Positions 9,645 through 18,036 of a DNA stretch of 64,000 nucleotides are shown here, piece after piece (positions within the stretch are counted from its first letter, which is position 1; every line of letters begins with the position of its first letter). The DNA comes from Comamonadaceae bacterium (GTDB lineage: Bacteria > Pseudomonadota > Gammaproteobacteria > Burkholderiales > Rhodocyclaceae). The notes under the pieces were generated by a model, which saw only the letters and a list, made by a program, of their open reading frames with translations, had not been told where the DNA came from and searched no databases. The translations under genes were made by a program, and so were the position numbers. The stretch covers positions 1 through 64,000 of the forward strand of contig JANLJE010000038.1 of assembly GCA_029255645.1 (NCBI GenBank), given 5' to 3'.

Positions 9645-12347
9645 ATGGAAAACATCCCCGATCCACGCTGGTCCAGCGCCCTTGCCCACAGCCAGTACCT
9701 GCGTCAGCTCTTCGCCGCCCGGCCGGAACTGCCGGAACAACTGGCTCATGAATGGCAGCACCCCTTGTCGGAAAGCCTCCTGCTCGCGGCCCTCAGCCCT
9801 GAAGCGGCCGATGACGAGACCCTGAAACGGCAACTGCGCCGCCTGCGCCAGCAGGCCATGGCGCACCTGGAATTGCGCGACCTGTGCGGCCTGGCGCCCC
9901 TCGCCGAGGTGGTCGAGAGCATGACCCTCCTGGCCGACGTCACCACCAACACCGCCCTGGACTACCACCACCGGCAACTGGTGCAGACCTATGGCGAGCC
10001 CCTCGACCACCTGGGCCGGCCCCAGCGCCTGCTGGTAGTCGGCATGGGCAAGCTGGGCGGGCGGGAACTCAATGTGTCCTCGGACGTGGATTTCATCTTC
10101 ATCTACCCCGAGGACGGGGAGACCGCCGGGCCGAAAAAGATCGACAATTTCGACTTCTTCAACCGCCTCGGCAAGCGCCTGATCGCCGCCCTGGGGGAAG
10201 TCACCGGCGACGGCCAGGTGTTCCGGGTGGATATGCGCCTGCGGCCCAATGGCGACTCCGGGCCGCTGGTCTGCTCCCTGGACGCCCTGGAAAACTACTT
10301 CATCACCCAGGGCCGGGAGTGGGAGCGCTATGCCTGGATCAAGGCCCGGGTGATGAACAGCGGCGCCAATGCGGCAGACCACCTTGGCGAGTGGATCACT
10401 GCCCTCGACCAGGTGAGTCACCCCTTCGTATTCCGCAAGTACCTGGACTTCGGCGCCATCAACGCCATGCGCGACCTGCACGCCCAGATCCGCCGGGAAG
10501 TGGCGCGCAAGGACAAGGCCGAGCACATCAAGCTGGGCCCCGGCGGCATCCGTGAAATTGAATTCATCGCCCAGGTATTCCAGTTGATCCGCGGCGGCCG
10601 CGACCCGGGCCTGCAGGTCCGCCCGACGCTATCGGTCCTGAAGCTGCTCGCCGAACGGGGCATTCTCGAAAAGGAGACCGAGCAGGAACTGCGGCTGGCC
10701 TATGAATTCCTGCGCAGGCTGGAACACCGGCTCCAGTATGTCGAAGACCAGCAGACCCACATGCTGCCCGACACCCCGGCAGAACGCGCCCTGATCGCCG
10801 CGAGCCTGGACTTCCCCGACTGGGAGGCCCTGCTGGCCTGCCTCAACGCCCACCGGCAGAAGGTGAGCGCCCATTTCGAGGCCATCTTCTCCGACCCGGA
10901 AGAAGGCGAGCACCCCCTGGCCGCCCTGTGGCTGGGGCAACTGGAGCAGGAAAACGCCATGGCTCAACTGGAGGCCATGGGATTCAGCCAGCCGGCCCAG
11001 GCCTGGGAACGGCTCGAAGCCCTGCGCCATTCCAGCCGTTACCAGCAGTTGCCGAGCACGAACCGGGAACGGCTGGATGCCGTCGGCCCGCGCCTGCTGG
11101 AACAGGCCCGGCACCACAAGAATCCCGACCTGATCCTGGCCCGCGGCCTGGATTTCCTGGAGACCATCGCCCGCCGCGGCGCCTACCTGGCCCTGCTGCA
11201 GCAATATCCCCAGGCCCTGCAGAAGGTTGCCGACATGGTGGGCACCTCGTCCTGGGCCGCCACCTACCTGAACCGCCACCCGATCTTGCTGGACGAACTG
11301 CTCGATCCGCGCCTGCTCGAAGTGGCCACCGACTGGCCCGCCTTCCGGGCCGACCTGGAACGCCGCCTGGCCGATGCGGCCGGGGATACGGAACGGGAAA
11401 TGGACCTGCTGCGGGAAGTGCACCATGCCCAGATCTTCCGCCTGCTGGCCCAGGACCTGGCCGGCCTGCACAGCATCGAACAGATTTCCGACCACCTCAC
11501 CGAACTGGCGGACATCATGGTGGGAACCACCCTGCGCCTGTGCTGGAGCAAGCTGAAGACCCGGCACCGGGACGAGCCCGCCTTTGCCGTGATCGGCTAT
11601 GGCAAGCTGGGGGGCAAGGAACTGGGCTATGCCTCGGACCTGGACATCATCTACCTCCATGATGACGATGCCCCGGACGCCCAGCAGAACTACACCCGCC
11701 TCGGCCAGCGCATCAACACCTGGCTCTCCAGCCACACCCCGGCGGGCATCCTGTTCGAGACCGACCTGCGCCTCAGGCCCAACGGCGAAGCCGGCCTGCT
11801 CACCACGTCCCTGGAATCCTTCCGGGAATATCAGCTGCGGCAGGCCTGGGTCTGGGAGCATCAGGCCCTGACCCGGGCCCGCTACGTGGCCGGCGATGCG
11901 GCCGTGGGCGAACGCTTCGAAGCGATCCGCCAGGAAATCCTGTGCCTGCCCCGGGCGTTGCCCAAGCTCAGGGAAGAGGTGCTGGCCATGCGCCAGAAGA
12001 TGCTCGACAACCACGCCAGCCGCGACCCGGAGCAGTTCGACCTGAAGCAGGACCCGGGCGGCATCATCGACGTGGAATTCATGGTTCAGTACCTCATCCT
12101 CGGCCACGCCCACCGCTACCCGCAGCTCACCGCCAACCTGGGCAACATCGCCCTCTTGAAGATGGCCGCCGAGCTGGGCCTGATCCCCGCCGACCTGGCC
12201 GAAGGCGCCCGCAATGCCTACCGCGAATACCGGCGCCTGCAGCATATCAACCGCCTCAACGACGCCCCCAAGTCCCGCCTGCCGCGGGCCCTGCTGGAGC
12301 CCCACATCGAGGGGGTGCGCCGGCTCTGGCAAACCCTGTTCTCCTGA
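9645..12347 (+). CDS. glnE: Bifunctional glutamine synthetase adenylyltransferase/deadenylase
   Basis: GlnE covalently adjusts glutamine synthetase activity by adding or removing AMP on a tyrosine, under control of PII. The 900-aa protein has the expected two nucleotidyltransferase modules. The N-terminal adenylyl-removing domain has 'GMGKLGGRELNVSSDVDFIF' near residue 132. The C-terminal adenylylating domain has 'GYGKLGGKELGYASDLDIIY' near residue 650. Each is followed by a PII-uridylyltransferase-type helical region, as the family requires. Length and both Gly-rich/Asp-x-Asp motifs are complete. It is divergently transcribed from yhdP and followed by accessory sequence. Confidence 0.97.
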   Translation: MENIPDPRWSSALAHSQYLRQLFAARPELPEQLAHEWQHPLSESLLLAALSPEAADDETLKRQLRRLRQQAMAHLELRDLCGLAPLAEVVESMTLLADVTTNTALDYHHRQLVQTYGEPLDHLGRPQRLLVVGMGKLGGRELNVSSDVDFIFIYPEDGETAGPKKIDNFDFFNRLGKRLIAALGEVTGDGQVFRVDMRLRPNGDSGPLVCSLDALENYFITQGREWERYAWIKARVMNSGANAADHLGEWITALDQVSHPFVFRKYLDFGAINAMRDLHAQIRREVARKDKAEHIKLGPGGIREIEFIAQVFQLIRGGRDPGLQVRPTLSVLKLLAERGILEKETEQELRLAYEFLRRLEHRLQYVEDQQTHMLPDTPAERALIAASLDFPDWEALLACLNAHRQKVSAHFEAIFSDPEEGEHPLAALWLGQLEQENAMAQLEAMGFSQPAQAWERLEALRHSSRYQQLPSTNRERLDAVGPRLLEQARHHKNPDLILARGLDFLETIARRGAYLALLQQYPQALQKVADMVGTSSWAATYLNRHPILLDELLDPRLLEVATDWPAFRADLERRLADAAGDTEREMDLLREVHHAQIFRLLAQDLAGLHSIEQISDHLTELADIMVGTTLRLCWSKLKTRHRDEPAFAVIGYGKLGGKELGYASDLDIIYLHDDDAPDAQQNYTRLGQRINTWLSSHTPAGILFETDLRLRPNGEAGLLTTSLESFREYQLRQAWVWEHQALTRARYVAGDAAVGERFEAIRQEILCLPRALPKLREEVLAMRQKMLDNHASRDPEQFDLKQDPGGIIDVEFMVQYLILGHAHRYPQLTANLGNIALLKMAAELGLIPADLAEGARNAYREYRRLQHINRLNDAPKSRLPRALLEPHIEGVRRLWQTLFS

Positions 12348-12397
12348 GGAGCCCCATGACGGGGCCGCCCGGCGGCTAAACGACCGCAGCCTGCAAC

Positions 12398-12426
12398 ATG
12401 CGCGCTGAAGTGGGCCTGGATGGCTC
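12398..12426 (+). repeat. Imperfect 29-bp direct repeat, left copy
   Basis: Matches 13179-13207 at 26 of 29 positions (core CTGAAGTGGGC then GATGGCTC). The two copies frame the decayed toxin-antitoxin module, 781 bp apart. They may be the footprint of insertion or duplication; no transposase or integrase accompanies them. Confidence 0.6.
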
Positions 12427-12429
12427 TGC

Positions 12430-12799
12430 TTGTCCCCCCTGGCTTCGAGCTTCGCACATCAATTGATGGGCGAAGTATGCGCGCGGGCACGGGGTGAGAA
12501 TGCGCCATCACGAACTCGCGCAACTCGCCGTCCTTGGCGAGAGAGCCAAGTTGCTTGGGTCAGGCGGGCAATGCCGTTGGCGACCTCAACCGAGCCTGCC
12601 GGCCGCTCCAGAACCAGGCGCCCCATACCAGGGCAGCGCTCCAGATCGGGGATGACGGTCTCCATCAGTTCGCGGTCTCCATCAGTTCGTCCAGCAACAC
12701 CTCGAAAGCGTGCGGAGCTACTTCGGCCCAGACCGCCTCAATCTCCTCGAGATTGCGCTCGAAGTTGCCCGTGAGTTTGACGGTATGCCTGGCGCTCAC
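12430..12799 (-). pseudogene. Decayed RelE/ParE-type toxin gene
   Basis: A RelE/ParE-like toxin can be traced on the minus strand only by changing frame. It starts at a GTG near 12799 ('SARHTVKLTGNFERNLEEIE', then 'VLLDELMET'). A 17-bp tandem duplication at 12656-12689 throws it out of frame. It continues as 'VIPDLERCPGMGRLVLERPA' in a second frame and 'KDGELREFVMAH' in a third. The gene cannot encode a full toxin. It lies directly downstream of the frameshifted Phd-type antitoxin, as expected for a former operon. The 3' limit is uncertain. Confidence 0.7.
12656..12689. repeat. Perfect 17-bp tandem duplication inside the dead toxin gene
   Basis: CGGTCTCCATCAGTTCG occurs twice head to tail (12656-12672 and 12673-12689). 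Because 17 is not a multiple of three, it shifts the toxin frame and is a direct cause of its inactivation. Confidence 0.9.
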
Positions 12800-12814
12800 G
12801 ATGCGAAGCCGTTC

Positions 12815-13121
12815 TTATCCAGCAGCCTTGGCAACGCGGCGGCGTTTGATCGCGGTCAGTCAATGTGCTGTGCGCCTCCTTGACCTTGCCCGCTGCAACA
12901 GCCGCAAGGCCTTGGCTGGCATCGTCGATCAGCAGCAGGTGGATTCGTTCGCGCTCGAGTTGGTGATAATAGTCCCGCCGCGGGGCGTCGATGATGGCCA
13001 CGTAGCTCTCACCGTTCTTGGTGATGATCTTTTCGGCTCCAGCCTTCACCTGGAAGGCCCGTTCAGACAGGTTCGCCCTGGCTTGCGACAGCGGAATCAC
13101 GTCACCGGCAGAAATGGCCAT
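12815..13121 (-). pseudogene. Frameshifted Phd/YefM-type antitoxin
   Basis: The first ~87 residues are an intact Phd/YefM-like antitoxin: MAISAGDVIPLSQARANLSE, then 'AEKIITKNGESYVAIID', the DNA-binding dimer region. A 4-bp duplication (GTCA twice at 12855-12862) then shifts the frame, so the natural ending 'IKRRRVAKAAG' with its stop at 12815 is lost. Translation would instead run on to about 12738 with unrelated sequence. GAGGGG six bases upstream supports the ATG at 13121. DNA binding might survive, but the partner toxin next door is also broken. Confidence 0.75.
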
Positions 13122-13129
13122 GCTCGACC

Positions 13130-13162
13130 CCTCAGGTCTTGTACATCCTCAGGTCTTGTACA
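13130..13162. promoter_or_regulatory. 17-bp-period direct repeat in the antitoxin leader
   Basis: CCTCAGGTCTTGTACA occurs at 13130-13145 and 13147-13162. The repeat covers the ribosome binding site region of the Phd-type antitoxin and could contain its operator (TGTACAAGA half-sites). It may equally be another neutral tandem duplication of the kind seen elsewhere in this module. Confidence 0.5.
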
Positions 13163-13178
13163 AAATACGGCACATCAT

Positions 13179-13207
13179 ATGCGCTCTGAAGTGGGCATCG
13201 ATGGCTC
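13179..13207 (+). repeat. Imperfect 29-bp direct repeat, right copy
   Basis: Partner of 12398-12426, 26 of 29 matches, on the same strand. It sits between the antitoxin promoter region and the 11-bp tandem repeat before tRNA-Thr. Confidence 0.6.
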
Positions 13208-13221
13208 CATGAATTCGAACG

Positions 13222-13265
13222 CCGCAGCTTCACCGCAGCTTCACCGCAGCTTCACCGCAGCTTCA
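13222..13265 (+). repeat. 11-bp tandem repeat, four perfect copies
   Basis: CCGCAGCTTCA is repeated four times without interruption, 58 bases before tRNA-Thr. No spacers occur, so it is not CRISPR. Such arrays can vary in copy number by replication slippage. Confidence 0.9.
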
Positions 13266-13322
13266 CAAGAAGCCGCTATCCAGCTACAATCCGGCGCTCT
13301 GTTCGATTCGACAGACATGTGT

Positions 13323-13398
13323 GCCGCTTTAGCTCAGTTGGTAGAGCAATTCATTCGTAATGAAAAGGTCGCCAGTTCGATTCCGGCAAGCGGCACCA
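13323..13398 (+). tRNA. tRNA-Thr (anticodon CGU)
   Basis: A complete cloverleaf of 76 nt with encoded CCA. The acceptor GCCGCTT pairs with AAGCGGC. The D-stem is GCTC/GAGC, the anticodon loop TTCGTAA gives anticodon CGU at 13356-13358, and the T-loop is TTCGATT. Two pairs are abnormal: position 27-43 is A-A at the top of the anticodon stem, and 52-62 is A-C in the T stem. Each looks like a single-base change from the usual tRNA-Thr. It may still fold and function. A terminator-like hairpin follows. Confidence 0.93.
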
Positions 13399-13415
13399 GA
13401 AATCGCATCCGCAAA

Positions 13416-13448
13416 GCAAAAGGCCTCAGCACTGCGGCCTTTTGCTTT
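13416..13448 (+). terminator. Terminator downstream of tRNA-Thr
   Basis: GCAAAAGGCC (13416-13425) pairs with GGCCTTTTGC (13436-13445) around a 10-base loop, giving T residues on both strands. It closes the tRNA transcript. Confidence 0.85.
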
Positions 13449-13632
13449 TGATGGCCTGGAATTCCTTGCCGGGGGGCGGATCGCCAGCTTGCTCTGTCCC
13501 CTGGTTTGCCGGGGACGCGGGAGGCAACGGCAAGCACGCCATTTGCCCAGGATGCCCGACCGGCGGAGTGAATCCGGCCAGGGCCTATAATCACAGGCTT
13601 TTCCTCCCGGCCCAGGCAACGGGCACCTATCC

Positions 13633-15831
13633 ATGAATCTGCTCCGCGCCCTCGTCACCGTCAGCGGCATGACCCTGCTCTCCCGCATCCTGGGCTTTGT
13701 GCGGGACTTCGTCATTGCCCGGACTTTTGGCGCGGGGGTGCTCACCGACGCCTTCTTCGTCGCCTTCAAACTGCCCAACCTGCTCCGCCGCCTGTTTGCC
13801 GAGGGCGCCTTCTCCCAGGCCTTTGTCCCGATCCTGGGTGAATATCGCAACCAGCAAGGAGAGGAGCGGACCCGGACCCTGATCAACGACACGGCCTCGA
13901 TCCTGTCCTTCGTGCTGCTGCTGGTCACGCTGCTTGGAGTCGTCTGTGCCCCCTGGCTGGTCTGGCTTTCCGCTCCCGGCTTTGCCGCCGATGGCGACAA
14001 GTTCGCCATGACCGTGACGCTCACCCGCATTACCTTCCCCTACATCCTGTTCATGTCCCTGGTCGCCATGGCGGCCGGCATCCTCAATACCTGGAGCCGC
14101 TTTGCCCTGCCCGCCTTCACCCCGGTGCTGCTCAACCTGAGCTTCATCGGCATGGCCCTCTTTGCCGCGCCCTGGTTCGACCCACCCATCCTGGCCCTGG
14201 GCTGGGCGGTATTCATCGGCGGCTTGCTGCAACTCGCCCTGCAGCTTCCTGCCCTGGCCAGAATCGGCATGTTGCCGAGAATTTCCCTGAATCTGCGCCA
14301 AGCCTGGCAGGATGAGGGGGTGCGGCGCATTCTCAAACTCATGGCGCCTGCCACCCTGGGGGTCTCGGTTTCCCAGGTCAGCCTGCTGCTCAACACCATC
14401 TTCGCCTCTTTCCTGGTCAGCGGCAGCGTTTCCTGGCTCTATTACGCCGACCGGCTCATGGAATTTCCGTCCGGCATGCTGGGCGCCGCCCTGGGTACCA
14501 TCCTGTTACCCTCGCTTTCCAGGTATCACGCCAGCGCCAATACCGAGGACTACGCCCGCCTCCTGGACTGGGGCCTGCGCCTGACCTTGTTGCTGGCCCT
14601 GCCCGCAGCCCTGGGCCTGGCGCTGCTGGCCGTCCCCCTGATCACCACCCTGTTCCATCACGGGGCCTTCACGGCGCTGGATGTAGAACAGACGCGCCGT
14701 GCCCTGGTGGCTTACAGCCTGGGGCTGGGCGGCATGATTCTGGTGAAGGTGCTGGCGCCCGGCTTCTATGCCCGTCAGAACATCAAGACCCCGGTGAAGA
14801 TCGCGCTGATCTCCCTGGCGAGCACCCAGGGCATGAATCTGCTTTTCGTGTTCGGCCTGCAACTCGAACATGCCGGCCTGGCACTTTCCATCGGCCTGGC
14901 CGCCTGCCTGAATGCGCTGCTGCTCTATCGCGGGCTGCGCCGACACGGCATTTACTCGCCCCAGCCTGGCTGGGGCAAGTTCCTGCTCAATCTACTGCTG
15001 GCCCTGGCGGTCCTGAGCGCCCTGCTCTGGCTGCTCATGGGCAGGGAAGCGGACTGGTTTGCCTATGACACGCTGGAACGGATCACCCAGCTCACGCGAT
15101 TGGTGGTTGCAGGCGCCGGGGTTTATTTCGCTACACTATGGGTCTGCGGATTTCGCCTGCGGGACTTCAAGCGACAATCTGCCACCCAAGAACTGGAGGA
15201 GCCAATGAAACTCAGCAGCAACAGCTTTACCGACAGTAGCAGGATTCCAGGTGAGTTTGCCTTCTGCATCCCCGACCCCTCACACCATGTCTGTCTGGGC
15301 AGGAACCTCAATCCGCATCTGAGCTGGACGGATGTACCCCCGGGGACCCGCAGCTTCGTCCTGATCTGCCACGACCCGGATGCGCCCAGCAAGGGCGACG
15401 ATGTGAATCAGGAAGGCCGCAGCGTCCCCGCCGACCTGCCCCGGGTGGATTTCTTCCACTGGATTCTGGTCGATATCCCGGCCTCGCTCGGGGAAATCGC
15501 CGCAGGCGAATTTTCCAGCGCCGTGTCGCCCAAGGGCAAACCCGGCCCCCAGGCGGTTCATGGCACCCGACAGGGCATCAACGATTACACGGGCTGGTTT
15601 GCCGGGGACAATGACATGCGGGGCGATTACTACGGCTATGACGGCCCCTGCCCGCCCTGGAACGACAGCATCGCCCACCGCTATGTATTTACCCTCTACG
15701 CCCTGGATCTCGAACGCCTGCCCCTGGAAGGCAGGCTGACCGGCCCCGAAGTGCGCCAGGCCATCGCCAGCCATGTTCTCGGCCAGGCCAGTCTGACCGG
15801 CACCTACAGCCTCAATCCCGCCCTGGCATGA
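13633..15831 (+). CDS. murJ: Lipid II flippase MurJ, read in frame into a PEBP domain
   Basis: Residues 1 to about 515 are MurJ, the MATE/MOP-type inner-membrane flippase that moves lipid II to the periplasmic face for peptidoglycan synthesis. About 14 transmembrane segments are visible, with the family start 'ALVTVSGMTLLSRILGFVRD' and 'FGAGVLTDAFFVAFKLPNLL'. The usual MurJ end (GFRLRDFKRQ) has no stop. The frame continues through 'SATQELEEP' into a complete PEBP/YbhB domain at residue 525, giving 732 aa. MurJ normally ends near 510-520 aa. A ribosome binding site (GGAGGAG) sits just before the internal ATG, so either a readthrough fusion or two products from one frame is possible. A lost stop codon is the simplest explanation. 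Confidence 0.9.
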   Translation: MNLLRALVTVSGMTLLSRILGFVRDFVIARTFGAGVLTDAFFVAFKLPNLLRRLFAEGAFSQAFVPILGEYRNQQGEERTRTLINDTASILSFVLLLVTLLGVVCAPWLVWLSAPGFAADGDKFAMTVTLTRITFPYILFMSLVAMAAGILNTWSRFALPAFTPVLLNLSFIGMALFAAPWFDPPILALGWAVFIGGLLQLALQLPALARIGMLPRISLNLRQAWQDEGVRRILKLMAPATLGVSVSQVSLLLNTIFASFLVSGSVSWLYYADRLMEFPSGMLGAALGTILLPSLSRYHASANTEDYARLLDWGLRLTLLLALPAALGLALLAVPLITTLFHHGAFTALDVEQTRRALVAYSLGLGGMILVKVLAPGFYARQNIKTPVKIALISLASTQGMNLLFVFGLQLEHAGLALSIGLAACLNALLLYRGLRRHGIYSPQPGWGKFLLNLLLALAVLSALLWLLMGREADWFAYDTLERITQLTRLVVAGAGVYFATLWVCGFRLRDFKRQSATQELEEPMKLSSNSFTDSSRIPGEFAFCIPDPSHHVCLGRNLNPHLSWTDVPPGTRSFVLICHDPDAPSKGDDVNQEGRSVPADLPRVDFFHWILVDIPASLGEIAAGEFSSAVSPKGKPGPQAVHGTRQGINDYTGWFAGDNDMRGDYYGYDGPCPPWNDSIAHRYVFTLYALDLERLPLEGRLTGPEVRQAIASHVLGQASLTGTYSLNPALA
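15205..15831 (+). CDS. YbhB/YbcL-type PEBP (Raf-kinase-inhibitor-like) protein, internal start
   Basis: From an ATG at 15205 with GGAGGAG three bases upstream, a 208-aa PEBP-family protein can be made independently of murJ. Family motifs are 'NLNPHLSWTDVPPGTRSFVL' and 'CHDPDAP', then 'FFHWILVDIP', 'NDYTGWFAGDN' and 'YDGPCPPWNDSIAHRYVFTL'. Bacterial members are usually cytoplasmic or periplasmic, of uncertain ligand and role. The domain is in frame with murJ. The strong internal start suggests it was, and may still be, a separate downstream gene. Confidence 0.75.
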   Translation: MKLSSNSFTDSSRIPGEFAFCIPDPSHHVCLGRNLNPHLSWTDVPPGTRSFVLICHDPDAPSKGDDVNQEGRSVPADLPRVDFFHWILVDIPASLGEIAAGEFSSAVSPKGKPGPQAVHGTRQGINDYTGWFAGDNDMRGDYYGYDGPCPPWNDSIAHRYVFTLYALDLERLPLEGRLTGPEVRQAIASHVLGQASLTGTYSLNPALA

Positions 15832-15836
15832 ACAAA

Positions 15837-15864
15837 GGGGCCGCGCATCCAGCAGCGTGGCCCC
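15837..15864. terminator. Hairpin between the convergent murJ/PEBP and hppA genes
   Basis: GGGGCCGCG (15837-15845) pairs with CGTGGCCCC (15856-15864), with one G-T pair and a 10-base loop, five bases after the PEBP stop. The flanking genes converge, so it may act in both directions, although the T tract is poor. Confidence 0.6.
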
Positions 15865-15882
15865 TGCCCCTCCTCTGCACGC

Positions 15883-17940
15883 TCACACCATCAACGGCAC
15901 CAGCATCAGGGCCACGATATTGATGATCTTGATCAGGGGATTCACCGCCGGACCGGCCGTATCCTTGTAAGGGTCTCCCACGGTATCGCCCGTAACGGCC
16001 GCTTTATGGGACTCCGACCCCTTGCCGCCGTAATGTCCCTCTTCGATATGCTTCTTGGCGTTATCCCAGGCGCCACCGCCCGTGGTCATGGAAATGGCCA
16101 CGAACAAGCCCGTGACGATGGTGCCCATGAGCACCCCGCCCAGCGCAACGGGGCCCAGCAACATGCCCACCAGTACAGGCGCCAGGACGGGGAGCAGTGA
16201 AGGCAGGATCATTTCCTTGATCGCCGAGCGCGTCAGGATATCCACCGCCCGGGAATAATCGGGTTTGCCCGAGCCATCCATGATGCCCGCCACCTCCCGG
16301 AACTGGCGCCGCACCTCTTCGACCACGGCACCGGCCGCCCGCCCCACGGCCTCCATGGCCATGGCGGCAAACAGGTAGGGAATCAGGCCGCCGATGAAGA
16401 GGCCGATGATGACCATCGGGTCCGAGAGATCAAAGGCCAGCTTCAGCCCCTGGCTTTCCAGGGCATGCGTGTAGTCGGCAAACAGCACCAGGGCCGCCAG
16501 ACCGGCCGAACCAATGGCATAACCCTTGGTCACCGCCTTGGTGGTGTTGCCTACTGCATCCAGGGGATCGGTCACGGCCCGCACGGATTCCGGCAGGTCC
16601 GCCATTTCGGCGATCCCCCCGGCGTTGTCGGTAATGGGCCCGTAGGCATCCAGGGCCACGATGATGCCGGTCATGGAGAGCATGGCCGTGGCCGCGATGG
16701 CGATGCCGTAAAGCCCCGCCAGGTTGTGGGCCAGCAGGATGGCCAGACAGACACAGAGCACCGGCATCGCCGTCGACTTCATGGAAACCCCGAGGCCGGC
16801 AATGATGTTGGTCGCGTGCCCGGTCTGAGAGGCCGCGGCGACATGCAGGACCGGGCCGTATTCGGTGCTGGTGTAGTACTCGGTGATCCACACCAGCGCC
16901 GCCGTCAGCACCAACCCCACCACGGCGGCGGCAAAGATGGCGCCGGAACCGATGCGTCCCCCGTCCGGCAGTGGAATGCCCTCCCCCAGCATCCAGACCG
17001 TGACCGGATAAAACGCCAGCATGGCCAGCCCCCCCGCCACCGCCAGGCCGCGATACAGGGCCGCCATGATCTTGCCGTCGGCCCTTACCTTGACAAAGAG
17101 GCAGCCAATGATGGAGGCGATGATGGACACCCCGCCCAGCACCAGCGGATAGACCACCAGCGCATCGCCCGCCCCGGGCAGGGTCTTCAGCATCAGGGCG
17201 CCCAGCACCATGGTGGCCACCACGGTTACCGCATAGGTTTCAAAGAGGTCCGCCGCCATGCCGGCACAGTCCCCCACGTTGTCCCCCACGTTGTCGGCAA
17301 TCACCGCCGGGTTGCGCGGGTCGTCTTCGGGAATTCCGGCCTCCACCTTGCCCACCAGGTCCGCTCCCACATCGGCCCCCTTGGTGAAAATACCGCCCCC
17401 GAGACGGGCGAAGATGGAGATCAGGGAACCGCCGAAGGCAAGCCCGATCAAGGGCTCCACCAGATGATGCAGGTCTGTGCCCGGCGCCGCCTCTGCCTTG
17501 AGAAACGCGTAATACCCGGCCACCCCCAGCAGGCCCAGCCCCACCACCAGCATGCCGGTGATGGCCCCGCCCCGGAACGCCACGGTCAACGCCGGCGCCA
17601 GACCCTCCCGAGCCGCCTCCGCCGTGCGCACATTGGCGCGGACGGAAACATTCATGCCGATATAACCCGCCGCCCCGGACAGCACGGCACCAATGAGAAA
17701 CCCCAGCGCCGTGAGCCAGCCCAAGGCCGCGCCGATCAGCAGGCACAGCACCCCCCCTACCCCGGCGATAGTGGTGTATTGCCGATTGAGATAGGCGGAC
17801 GCTCCTTGCTGGATCGCCAGGGCAATCTCCTGCATGCGGGCATTGCCGGCTGGCAAGGACATTATCCACTTGCTGGAGACGGCACCATAAAGCACCGCAA
17901 TGACGGCGCAGATCAGCGCCAGAACAAGACCCGAGGACAT
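15883..17940 (-). CDS. hppA: Membrane-bound proton-pumping pyrophosphatase (K+-independent type)
   Basis: H+-PPase couples PPi hydrolysis to proton export across the inner membrane; 685 aa with about 16 transmembrane helices. The cytoplasmic catalytic block '[20 protein letters not shown]' and '[20 protein letters not shown]' (about residues 175-230) and the '[11 protein letters not shown]' loop are intact. Near residue 463 the sequence reads [10 protein letters not shown]. Lysine here marks the K+-independent class; K+-dependent enzymes have alanine. It follows pfp on the same strand after a 96-bp gap. Together with the PPi-dependent phosphofructokinase it suggests PPi serves as an energy currency. 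Confidence 0.96.
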   Translation of the reverse strand: MSSGLVLALICAVIAVLYGAVSSKWIMSLPAGNARMQEIALAIQQGASAYLNRQYTTIAGVGGVLCLLIGAALGWLTALGFLIGAVLSGAAGYIGMNVSVRANVRTAEAAREGLAPALTVAFRGGAITGMLVVGLGLLGVAGYYAFLKAEAAPGTDLHHLVEPLIGLAFGGSLISIFARLGGGIFTKGADVGADLVGKVEAGIPEDDPRNPAVIADNVGDNVGDCAGMAADLFETYAVTVVATMVLGALMLKTLPGAGDALVVYPLVLGGVSIIASIIGCLFVKVRADGKIMAALYRGLAVAGGLAMLAFYPVTVWMLGEGIPLPDGGRIGSGAIFAAAVVGLVLTAALVWITEYYTSTEYGPVLHVAAASQTGHATNIIAGLGVSMKSTAMPVLCVCLAILLAHNLAGLYGIAIAATAMLSMTGIIVALDAYGPITDNAGGIAEMADLPESVRAVTDPLDAVGNTTKAVTKGYAIGSAGLAALVLFADYTHALESQGLKLAFDLSDPMVIIGLFIGGLIPYLFAAMAMEAVGRAAGAVVEEVRRQFREVAGIMDGSGKPDYSRAVDILTRSAIKEMILPSLLPVLAPVLVGMLLGPVALGGVLMGTIVTGLFVAISMTTGGGAWDNAKKHIEEGHYGGKGSESHKAAVTGDTVGDPYKDTAGPAVNPLIKIINIVALMLVPLMV

Positions 17941-18036
17941 GACAACCTCCCTTCCTCAAACAGGCCGGGGCTTTTTCCACCCGGACCCGGGTGCGCCCCC
18001 GCCTGGAATTACGGCCTGAAGGCCATCCACCGGGAT

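Noticed and set aside
10629-12332. Long open frame antisense to glnE
   Set aside because: GC-rich codon structure keeps the antisense frame open. The sense protein has full GlnE motifs; the antisense translation is low-complexity Gly/Gln/Val with no family.
13222-13265. Possible CRISPR-like repeat array
   Set aside because: The 11-bp units are contiguous without spacers, and no cas genes are present.
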